This document shows positions 11,401 to 23,400 of a stretch of 64,000 bases of DNA, in pieces. The stretch lies in contig JAYJMM010000039.1 in NCBI GenBank assembly GCA_037349105.1, positions 6,168,501-6,232,500 of the forward strand, written 5' to 3'. The position numbers were made by a program, and so were the translations under genes. Below the pieces are notes generated by a model, which was given only the letters and a program-made list of their open reading frames with translations, did no database searches and was not told the origin of the DNA. Position 1 is the first letter of the stretch, and each line of letters opens with the position of its first letter. This DNA is from Limnomonas spitsbergensis. Lineage: Eukaryota > Chlorophyta > Chlorophyceae > Chlamydomonadales.

Positions 11401-14400
11401 AAACCCTGATATACACAGCACGTCTCACCCCTACCCCAAACACTAAACCCTGATACGCACAGCACAACTCACCCCTACTCCAAACCCTTAACCCTGATAT
11501 ACACAGCACGTCTCACCTCTACCTCAAACCCTAAACCCTAACATACACAGCACGTCTCACCCTTACCCCAAACCCTAAACCCTGAAATACAGAGCACGTC
11601 TCACCCCTACCCCAAACCCTAAACCCTGACATACACAGCACGTCTCACCCCTACCCCAAAACCTTAACCCTGAAGTACACAGCACGTCTCACCCCTACCT
11701 CAAACCTTAACCCTGACATACACAGCACGTCTCACCCCTACCTCTGACTGATCAGTTGGCACCACCGTAGGGCAGAAGGGCGTAGCACCCTGATCATAGC
11801 ACGCAAGTCAAGGGCGGGGGGGTATGGGTTAGGAATCAGGACAAATACCTTTCAGTGTTTCAATTTGAGTGCTTCCGATGAAGTACCTTGGCCAGAGCAT
11901 GCAAAGTCGTGGTTGGGTTCAGGGTTTAGGGTTCAGGTATATGAGGTCTAAGGTTTCACTCCGCGTGCATCAGGTGCAGCCTCCAGATCAGTGGATGCAA
12001 GGCAGTGGTTGGGTTACGGGTTACGGGTTTAGGGTTCAGCTACATGAGGTCTAAGGTTTGATAAAGCTTGCATTAGGCGCAGCCTCCAGATCAGTGGATG
12101 CAAGGCAGTGGTTGGGTTACGGGTTTAGGTACAGGTTTTAGCTATATGAGGTCTAAGGTTTGATTAAGCCTGCATCAGGCGCAGCCTCCAGATCAGTGGA
12201 TGCAAGGCAGTGGTTGGGTTACGGGTTTAGGGTCTAGGTTTTAGCTATATGAGGTCTTAAGTTTGGTTAAGCCTGCATCAGGCACAGCCTCCAGATCAGT
12301 GGATGCAAGGCAGTGGTTGGGTTACGGGTTTAGGGTCTAGGGTCTAGGTTTTAGCTATATGAGGTCTAAGGTTTGATTAAGCCTGCATCAGGCGCAGCCT
12401 CCAGATCAGTGGATGCAAGGCAGTGGTTGGGTTACGGGTTACGGGTTTAGGGTTCAGCTACATGAGGTCTAAGGTTTGATTAAGCTTGCATCAGGCGCAG
12501 CCTCCAGATCAGTGGATGCAAGGCAGTGGTTGGGTTATGGGTGTAGGGTTTAGGGTTCAGCTTTAGGTCTAAGGTTTGATTAAGCCTGCATCAGGCACAG
12601 CCTCCAGATCAGTGGATGCACGGCAGTGGTTGGGTTATGGGTTTAGGGTCTAGGTTTTAGCTATATGAGGTCTAAGGTTTGATTAAGCCTGCATCAGGCG
12701 CAGCCTCCAGATCAGTGGATGCACGGCAGTGGTTGGGTTATGGGTTTAGGGTCTAGGTTTTAGCTATATGAGGTCTAAGGTTTGATTAAGCCTGCATCAG
12801 GCGCAGCCTCCAGATCAGTGGATGCACGGCAGTGGTTAGGTTAGGGTTCAGGATCTAGGGTTCAGGATCTAGGGTTCAGCATCTAGGGTTCAGGATCTCG
12901 GGTGTAGAATCCAGGATGCATCCAGGATGGTCTAGGTTTCAGGGTTTTGGGTCCAGAATCCAGGGTCGATTTGAGGTGCATCAGGTGAGATATATAAGTC
13001 AAGGCAGAGGCCCCCACCTCTCCACTTGCCCTTGCCTCTCCCCCCCCCCCCCCTACCGCTGCCCCTACCACTGCCCCCCCACACCCACCTGCTGCTGTCC
13101 CCATCTCCTGCCCCCTACCGCTGCCCCCTATTGCTACCCCTGCCCCCTCCCCCACCCACCCACCTGTTGCTGTCCCCATCTCTTGCCCGTAGGTGTCTCC
13201 GTGACCTGGTGACCCAGTTGGTTGAGCAGTGCATGGACACCCTTCATGGTGTCTGAGTCAGCAAGAACCTGAGCAGGGTTAAGGGTACAGGGCTCATGCT
13301 TTTATGGTTCAGACTTGCGGAGCGGTTTAGGGTTCAGGTCTCAGTGACCTGCTGACCCAGTCGGTTGGGAAATGCATGGACGCCCGCCATGGAGTCTGAA
13401 TCAGCATAAGTCTGAGACAGCAAGAACCTGACCATGGCTCAAGGATTCAGGATTTCAAGGTTCAGGCTTCTGGTTTCAGGGTTCAGGATTCATACCTTTC
13501 GGCTGGATGTCAGGTGTATGATCCAGAATTAAGGGCCGATGGATTGTTGAGGATCCAAGTGTCCGGCTGTCAAACAATTTCGCAGGTTCGAGCCCTAAAA
13601 CCTGAACCCCCAGGACTACCCATCGAACCACCCACCTGGGCACCACTGGGCAGATCCGAAACCGCTTGCGCCCGCCTCGTCACCTGGCCAAAGTACTCGA
13701 CACGCTGAGTCACCTGCAGAGGATCAGGCAGACAGATGGACAGAAACCCTAATATCCAGCGCCTGACTGAACCCTAATAGCCAGAACCTCGCAAAACCAT
13801 AAGAGCCAGCAGCTCACTAATACCTAATAGCCAGCACATTACTAAACCCTAATAGCCAGCGCCTCACTAAAACCTATAGCCAGCACATTACTAAACCCTA
13901 ATAGCCAGCGCCTCACTGAAACCTATAGCCAGCACATTACTAAACCCTAATAGTCAGCGCCTCACTAAAACCTATAGCCAGCGCCTCAATAAACCCTAAT
14001 AGCCAGCGCCTCACTAAAACCTATAGCCAGCGCCTCAATAAACCCTAATAGCCAGCGCCTTACTGAAACCTATAGCCAGCACCTCACGTAACCCTAATAG
14101 CCAGCGCCTCACTAAAACCTATAGCCAGCGCCTCACTAAAACCTAATAGCCAGCACCTCACTTAACCCTTACAACGAGCAAATCAAGAAACCCTAACAGC
14201 CAGCACCGCACTTTAACCCATACAGTACCTTGTGGAGTTGTACCATGTCGGTGCCTCCAGTTGCTACAGCCATGCGCACCCTCAGGCCTGAGAAGAGGAT
14301 GAAATGGCTCAGGGGGGTCAGGGTTTAGTGTTTAGGGTTAAATCTTTTTTTAGTCAAGGGCATACGGTTTTAGGGTCAAGGGTTAGTGGTAAAGTTTTGA

Positions 14401-17400
14401 AGCTTTTTAGTTTAGGACTATGAGGTTACTGGTTCATGGTTTATAGCATAGCGTTCAAGGTTTATGGTTTTGGGTATAGGTCTCAGACGTTACAGGCTAA
14501 TGGTTTATGGGCTTAGGTTGGAAAGGCCAGGTTTCAGCATCTTGCGTGCACCCTCATGTGTCGGAAGATGTTCAGGGTCCAGGTTTAGGTGTTGAGGGTT
14601 TAGTTTCCAGGGTCTAGGGTTTCGGGGTTGTACGTGTAAGGGTAACGTGTTCATGGTTTATGGTAAATGGTGTGTTGAGTGTGAATAACTAAGCGTCTTG
14701 TATGAACCCTCGGATGCTGGTCTGTCAGACTTGTGTTACCGATAAGGTTGTATGCGGAAGGTTTGAGCGCTTCGCTGTTGTTGCGCACATGCACATGTTA
14801 GCCTGGTTCCGCCCACGCACCCACGCACGTCCATCCACTTACACACATCCACTCCACCTCTTCCTTCCAAACAGAACCCCACCGTACGCGCCGGCCCCAA
14901 AATATGCAATCAAAATCCTGGATGTAACGCCCTCATGCTCTCCCTCAAAACAACGCCGAGGCAATGCTTGGTGAAATCTTACGGAGGTCTTACGCACCTC
15001 TGAATATGATGCCCTGCCTTGTGTAGTGGTCCCACGCCACAGGCCCCTCGGGGTGATCCACACGCGAGACATTACGAGAGGAGCTGCATCAGCAGAAGGG
15101 GCAGAGGCAGGAGTGTAGGATTGACATGACCAGGAGGGACAGAGGCAGGAGTGTAGGATTGACATGACCAGGAGGGGCAGAGGCAGGAATGTAGGATTGA
15201 CATGACCAGGAGGGGCAGAGGCAGGAATGTAGGATTGACATGACCAGGAGGGGCAGAGGCAGGAGTGTAGGATTGACATGACCAGGAGGGGCAGAGGCAG
15301 GAGTGTAGGATTGACATGACCAGGAGGGGCAGAGGCAGGTGTGTAGGATTGACATGACCAGGAGGGGCAGAGGCAGGAGTGTAGGATTGACATGACCAGG
15401 AGGGGCAGAGGCAGGAGTGTAGAATTGACATGACCAGGAGGGGCAGAGGCAGGAGTGTAGGATTGACATGACCAGGAGGGGCAGAGGCAGGAGTGTATAA
15501 TTGACATGACCAGGAGGGGCAGAGGCAGGAGTGTAGAATTGACACGACCAGGAGGGGCAGAGGCAGGAGTGTAGGATAGACATGACCAGGAGGGGCAGAG
15601 GCAGGAGTGTAGGATTGACATGACCAGGAGGGGCAGAGGCAGGTGTGTAGGATTGACATGACCAGGAGAGGCAGAGGCAGGAGTGTAGGATTGACATGAC
15701 CAGGAGGGGCAGAGGCAGGTGTGTAGGATTGACATGACCAGGAGGGGCAGAGGCAGGAGTGTAGGATTGACATGACCAGGCGGGGCAGAGGCAGGAGTGT
15801 AGGATTGACATGACCAGGAGGGGCAGAGGCAGGAGTATAGGATTGACATGACCAGGAGGGGCAGAGGCAGGTGTGTAGGATTGACATGACCAGGAGGGGC
15901 AGAGGCAGGAGTGTAGGATTGACATGACCAGGAGGGGCAGATGCAGGAGTGTAGGATTAACATGACCAGGAGGGGTAGAGGCAGGAGTGTAGGATTGACA
16001 TGACCAGGAGGGGCAGAGGCAGGTGTGTAGGATTGACATGACCAGGAGGGACAGAGGCAGGAGTGTAGGATTGACATGACCAGGAGGGGCAGAGGCAGGA
16101 GTGTAGGATTGACATGACCAGGAGGGGCAGAGGCAGGAGTGTAGGATTGACATGACCAGGAGGGGCAGAGGCAGGTGTGTAGGATTGACATGACCAGTAG
16201 GGGCAGAGGCAGGAGTGTAGGATTGACATGACCAGGAGGGGCAGAGGCAGGAGTGTAGGATTGACATGACCAGGCGGGGCAGAGGCAGGAGTGTAGGATT
16301 GACATGACCAGGAGGGGCAGAGGCAGGAGTGTAGGATTGACATGACCAGGAGGGACAGAGGCAGGAGTGTAGGATTGACATGACCAGGAGGGGCAGAGGC
16401 AGGAGTGTAGGATTGACATGACCAGGAGGGGCAGAGGCAGGAGTGTAGGATTGACATGACCAGGAGGGGCAGAGGCAGGAGTGTAGGATTGACATGACCA
16501 GGAGGGGCAGATGCAGGAGTGTAGGAGTAACATGACCAGGAGGGGTAGAGGCAGGAGTGTAGGATGGACATGACCAGGAGGGGCAGAGGCAGGAGTGTAG
16601 AATTGACATGACCAGGAGGGACAGAGGCAGGAGTGTAGGATTGACATGACCAGGAGGGGCAGAGGCAGGAGTGTAGGATTGACATGACCAGGAGGGGCAG
16701 AGGCAGGAGTGTAGGATTGACATGACCAGGAGGGGCAGAGGCAGGTGTGTAGGATTGACATGACCAGGAGGGGCAGAGGCAGGAGTGTAGGATTGACATG
16801 ACCAGGAGGGACAGAGGCAGGAGTGTAGGATTGACATGACCAGGAGGGGCAGAGGCAGGAGTGTAGGATTGACATGACCAGGAGGGGCAGAGGCAGGAGT
16901 GTAGGATTGACATGACCAGGAGGGACAGAGGCAGGAATGTAGGATTGACATGACCAGGAGGGGCAGAGGCAGGAGTGTAGGATTGACATGACCAGGAGGG
17001 GCAGAGGCAGGAGTGCAGGATTGACATGACCAGGAGGGGCAGAGGCAGGAGTGTAGGATTGACATGACCAGGAGGGGCAGAGGCAGGAGTGTAGGATTGA
17101 CATGACCAGGAGGGGCAGAGGCAGGAGCCTAGGATTGACATGACCAGGAGGGGCAGAGGCAGGTGTGAGGTGTTCAGGACAAAAGAAAAAGCCGTGCACG
17201 CCCCATGCCCTACCCTTGCAGGCCCCATGCCCTACCCATGCAGGCCCCATGCACACCTTACATACGCTCCATGTATGCCCTATATACGTCCCATGAACAC
17301 CCCAAACACAGCCCATGTACGCCCCATGCACTTCCCAAGCATATCCCACATGCATACCCCATGCACACATTCATGCAAACCCCATGCTCGCCCCCATGCA

Positions 17401-20400
17401 CAGCCCATGCACGCCCCATGCACACCCCATGTACGCCCCATGCACTTCCCATGCATGTCTCCTATGCACTACCATGCATACCCCATGCACGCCCTCGTGC
17501 ACACCTGATGCACAATCCCATGCTCGCCCCATAAACACCTAATGCATGCCCGATGCACATCCCATGCATACCCCATGCACGCCTCATGCACACCCCAAAC
17601 ACGCCCCCATGCACACCCCAAACACAATCCATGCACACCTTCTGCCCGACCCCATGCACATCCCATGCACCACCCCATGCACACCTTATGCACGCCCACA
17701 TGCACGCCCACATGCACACCCACTTGCGGTTGCCATAGAGGACGCGAGCGAACGGCGCGATCATGGCCGGCCCAAAGGTGGGTCTCGGTATCGCCCCAAA
17801 GGAGGGTCCACTGTTGCCCGTCGTCACCCCCACGGACGGCCTCTCCCCGTAGTCGCCCCACAGGACTGTGGTGGCAGTCTCCTCCTCCTCCTCGCGCACA
17901 CCGGCCATCGGCGCAACGGACAGCAGGTCCTGGCCAGTGCCCAACAGCGCCTGGACCTGCGCTCAAGGGGTTCAGGGTTGAGGGTTTAGGGTTAAGAGTT
18001 TAGGTTTTACATTAGAGTCTTGAGGCTGAAGGGTTTTAGGTTTGGGCACCAACCAAGTTACGCCTGTACCTGCATTCAAGTTGGTTTCGCCCGTTCAGGT
18101 CACCAAGCCAAACCAACTGGTTAGGGTTGACGGGCCAAACCCTCAAACCTCAAACTTGAAAGTCTCCCCATCAGGCTCTGGTGGGGGGGGGGGGCTGCAC
18201 CCTAGATCCTTAACCTGGGTAATCTCGCCTGTAAACCCTCACCTCCAAACGGATTAACTGATGACCCCCCATTGCGGCATACCTAGGCCAGATCCGTTCC
18301 CTCCATCTGATACTTTAACCCTTACTCGCAACCACCCAACCCTAACCAATTAACCGAGTAACTTCCCCCCCACTGCGGCATACCTGGGCCATCTCCATGC
18401 CCCGCACGCTGTGGATCCCCGCCTTATGATGGTGGAGCAGCTCATCTGGCCAGTTGCAGTCTGTGGGCAGAAGAGAGAGAGGAGGGAGCATGGGTGGGTG
18501 GGTGGGGAGGCATGCCTTGAAAGTAGTCTGTAGGCAGGGGGGAGGGGGGCTGGGTGGGTGGGGAGGCAGGCATGGGAGGTAGTCTGTGGGCATAGAGGAG
18601 GATGGGGTTGGTGGGTGGGCAGGCTTGCATGGGAGGTAGTCACTGGGCAGGAGAGAGGGGGGGGGGGGCTGGGGAGCCGTCATAGGAGACAGGGGTGTCA
18701 ACTCCTCTGGCCAGTTGCAGTCTGTGGGCAGAAGAGAGGGGGGGGGGAGGGGCGTGGGTGGGTGGGTGAGTGGGGAGGCGCGCATGGGAGGTAGTCTATG
18801 GGCGGGAGGGAGGGGGGGGGAAGGGGTTGAGGGGCAGGAGGAAGCAGGCAGTCTCTGGGCAGGGGGGGGAAGGAGGGAGGGGGGGGGGGGGCAGTTCATC
18901 TGGCCAGTTGCAATCTAGAGATTCAGGAGACAGACTCAGGGTCACATAAGGGTTTAGGGATAAGGTGTACGGGTCACCCACTGCGCGGCGCAGCGCTAGG
19001 GATTAGGGATTGGGGTTTAGGGTTCAGGGCTGGAGGCCACCTTACGGTTTATAGTTCAGGGCTCAGACCCAACTTTGGTTCAGCGTTTAGGACCCAGATT
19101 AGGGTTCAGGTTTAAAAGTACAAGTCCACTTGCTGCGTAGCACTGCACTGAGTTTTGGGGTTCAGAGCCACGTTAGGGTCCAGGCTTTATGGCTTAGGGC
19201 CATGTCAGGGTCTAGGCTGGATGGCTAAAGGCCCCATCAGGGTTTAGGGCTGAGAGTAAAGGGTCACTCACTGTGTAGCGCCAGTTGCATGGACAGGCAC
19301 CAGGAAACGGCGTCAAAGGGATCATGGAAGCTGGGCAGACACAAGGGGTTCAGGGTTAATAGAGAAGGGTACAAAGGGATCATGGAAGCTGGGCAGACAC
19401 AAGGGGTTCAGGGTTAATAGAGAAGGGTACAAAGGGATCATGGAAGCTGGGCAGACACAAGGGGTTCAGGGTTAATAGAAAAGGGCACAAAGGGGTCATG
19501 GAAGCTGGGTAGGCAAAAAAGGTTCAGGGTAAGGGAAACGGCGTCAAAGGGGTCATGGAAGCTGGGCAGGCACAAGGGGTTCAGGGTTAAGAGAAAAGGG
19601 TATCAAACGGATCATGGAAGCTGGCTAGGCACAAGGGGTTCAGGGTTAAGAGAAAAGGGTATAGAGACAGGCAGGAGGGGGAACAGGGTGCAAGTACTGC
19701 TTCGTGTACCGCCCCGCCTGCCGGTGCAACACCCTCTTTTTTTTTTAGCTTTTTTTAGCTCTAGCACTGGAGTTGTCTAGCACCAACTGTCGTACGTACT
19801 GCTGCAACGCGCAGCAACACCTAGTGCGATGCAACACCACACCGCTTGCGGCAAAACTTGCGCCCTTCCAGTTGCAAACACCACTTGATGTACCGCCCCG
19901 TCTGCCGCAACACCTAGTATGCGGCAACACCTGGTGCGCTGCAACACCGTATCGCTTGCGGCACCCTCTGGACCGGTGTTGCAAGTACTGCTCTCCGCAA
20001 TTGGTGGCTAGGAATCCTCCGCAGCCAACAGCAGCAGGTCAACACCTTGACGCCACAGAAGTAGCAGCTAGCCGTCGGCAGCTGGCTGTAAGGTGCGTTC
20101 TTTGATGTAGCTGTCACCAAAGGCCACTTCCAAAGCCACGTTTATGGCCAAATTCTAAGCCACAGGTTCTAAGCCACAGGATCTAAGCCGCAGGTTCTAA
20201 GCCACAGGATCTAAGCCACAGGATCTAAGCCACAGGTTCTAAGCCACAGGATATAAGCCACAGGATCTAAGCCACTGAATCTAAGCCACAGGATCTAAGC
20301 CACAGGATCTAAGACAAAGGTTCTAAGCCACAGGATCTAAGCCACAGGATCTAAGCCGCAGATTCTTAACCACAGGATCTAAGCCGCAGGTTCTAAGCCA

Positions 20401-23400
20401 CAGGATCAAAGCCACAGGTTCTAAGCGACAGGTTCTAAGCCACAGGATCTAAGCCGCAGGTTCTAAGCCACAGGTTATAAGCCACAGGATTTAAGCCACA
20501 TGATCTAAGCCGCAGGTTCTAAGCGACAGGTTCTTACAGAAGTGCTGATAAGAAGGCGGCTTCCCAACCAGCAATGTTAAAATCTGACAGAAACTGTGAC
20601 CATGGCGCACGTCCACCCCCTTCAGGCACTAAAAATCCATAACACAATGCATCACCGCTGCCCCCACCGCTCCAAAACACCCTATTTCACCACAGCCTCT
20701 TTCAGCTCTAAAACATCATCTTCCACTGGAAATTGAAATATATATAGACCTGCACCCGACATTGCCACAGACCGCACCTGACCAAGAAAGCATCTCCCTG
20801 TACATGAAGGGATCAGCAGGACACATGGGGAGGATCAGCAGGAAAGATAATGGATGTGAATGAAACATGGGAGAATTAGCAGGACACATGGGGGAAGTCA
20901 TTGAAACATGGAAGGATCAGCAGAACACATGGAGGGATAAGCAGGAACTAGGGGAGGATCAGCAGGAAAGATAATGGATGTGAATGAAAGATGGGAGGAT
21001 CAGCAGGACACATAAGGGGATCCATTGAAACATGGAAGGATCAGCAGAACACATGGGGGGAAAAGCAGGAACTAGGGGAGGATCAGCAGGAAAGATAATG
21101 GATGTGAATGAAAGATGGGAGGATCAGCAGGACACATGGGGGGGTAAGCAGGAACTAGGGGAGGATCAGCAGGAAAGATAATGGATGTGAATGAAAGATG
21201 GGAGGATCAGCAGGACACATAAGGGGATCCATTGAAACATGGAAGGATCAGCAGAACACATGGGGGGGTAAGCAGGAACTAGGGGAGGATCAGCAGAAAA
21301 TATAATGGATGTGAATGAAACATAAGAGGATCAGCAGGACCCAGGGGAGGATCAGCAGGACACATGGGCAGCAAGCATTGAGCCACTTGGATTGAAAAGC
21401 TTGACCAAAGTATCGCCGGTGCCCAAGCAGCAAGGCACGCTGCGCCCATCGCTTCAGGCCACAGCCCCTGATGTAGCTGGAGTGTAGCTGAATCACCCTC
21501 TAATAGACAGCGCCCCTCGGCTACTTCATGAGTTGGCCCCTCGAACCAGTAGCCAGCCTCACCTCCGTCATGACCTGCAAGCAAGGAGGCGAGGCGCGAA
21601 CAAGAGAGGTAACATATGCGCTGCAACAACCGGATTGAGGCACAGCAACAGCAGCAACAAAAGGGTCTACACAGCAACAGCAGCAGCAACGGAGCATACA
21701 CAGTAACAATAAAAGTAGCAACACCAGAAGCAGGGCAGATGTCGCAGGCGCACATGGGCAACAGCGTCAACAACAGCTGCAAATGCAAATACCCACCCAT
21801 GCTTGCGATTTCCATACATTTCATGTCCTTGGGCTGTTCCAGATTTCCATCACAACATTCGAAATCCTAATTTCAAACCCAGTGCTCACATCTCAAACAG
21901 TATTTAACTCGCTACACAAACAAAGATGTCACCATGATGAACAAAATATCTGCAAGATATCAACACAATGATCCAAACTGCATACCTCGTAGCCAAAGTG
22001 CTTGCTCATGCCTTCCCTCATGACCCTGTATACAGAAAGACCAAGGTATAGGTTTGGGTTCAGGATTTAGGGTTCTGTGTTTGAAGCAAGGCAATCTGAA
22101 CCCTGACGAGAGGAACTAGGGTTGCAGGTCAGGATCAATACGCATTGTTAACCCTCGTTAGAGACAACAGGGTTCAGGATCCAGATCTATATCTAGATCT
22201 GATCGGTAATGAACCCCGCTTCTTCCCTCTCCTCCCCTCCCCGCCCATCCTGCGCTCCGCCCTTCCCTGCTCCTTCCTTCACATCCCCTCCCTGTTCTTC
22301 CCTGCTCCTACTTGCTCCCTGCCCTGCCCTCTCCGTCCCTAGCTCCCCATCCCCTAATCCCCTCATCATTCCTTCCCTGCTGCCCTGCTTTGCATCCCCA
22401 CTCCTTCCCCCTGCTTCCCCTCCCCATTCCTTCCCTTCCTTCCCCTCCCCATTCCTGACCTCCCTTCCCATCTCCATCCCCCCCCCCCCCCGAACCCTGC
22501 TTCCCCTTCCCTCTCATCCCCTCCTCATTCCTTCCCCTAATCGCTCTCCCCTAATCCCTCTCATCCCCTCCTCATTCCTTCCCCCCTAATCGCTCTCTGC
22601 CTCCCCTCCCATCCCCTTTTCCCAACCTGTCGTGAATGTCGATGGCCAGAGACATGACCTCAGTATCCCACTCCCTGTAGACACGAGGGGGACAAGAGGG
22701 GGCATGTGGTCAACGGGGGACAACAGGGGGCAAAAGTTCAAAGGGGCAGAAGGGGGGGCATGTGGTCAAAGGGGCAGAAGGGAGAGCAGGGCCAAGAGAG
22801 GGGCATGTGGTCAAAGGAGCAGAAGGGGGAGCAGGGCATAGAGAGGGGAATGTGGTCAAAGGGGCAGTGGTCACAGGTCGGTGGACAGTCATAGGGGACA
22901 GCGGAGGGGACAGAGGAGGGGACACAAACAATCCCAGGGGAGAGAAGGGTAGAGATGAGGTGCCATGCAGTCAAAGGGGGAAAGGAGGCGCAATGAAATC
23001 CTTTATTTAGGGTTTTCATGTTTAGGGTCTAGAGTACGGGGTGGAGGGGGAGCAATCAAATCCCCAGTTTGGGGTTCAGGCATGAGGGCTTTGAGGTTGA
23101 GGGGGAAAGTAGGAGCAACAAAAACTAGTTTAGGGTTCTTGTTTAGGTTTAACAGTTCAAGGAGGGGAGGGGGGGCAATCAAATCCCCAGTTGGGGGTTC
23201 AGGGTTGAGGGTTGTGAGGTTCAGGGGGAAAGGAGGAGCAATCCCTATTTTAGGGTTGATATTTAGGGTTTGAAGTTCAAGGGGGGGGGGGGGCTATGGC
23301 AACCCAAGGGACAGAGGAAGGGTGCAACCCCCCTATCCGTCGATCCCAGCCTGTAACGGCTTTCCCTGGCTGTGACGCCCTGATCCCCAACACCTATGCC

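Noticed and set aside
15090..17170. CRISPR-like regularity of the 38-bp array (also the 34-, 44- and 61-bp arrays)
   Set aside because: No unique spacers; units are directly contiguous and the DNA is eukaryotic.
14839..17370. 843-codon minus-strand ORF (and 658-, 423- and 271-codon companions)
   Set aside because: All are the 38-bp satellite read in different frames; they run through intron, exon 19 and its donor out of frame.
20110..20130. Alternative source of the cyclase GD-S motif (minus strand GDSYIKER)
   Set aside because: No AG acceptor or matching donor; the 20-nt exon at 20778-20797 fits phase, motif and both splice sites.
22193..22589. 126-codon plus- and 94-codon minus-strand ORFs
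   Set aside because: Polypyrimidine low-complexity tract within an intron.
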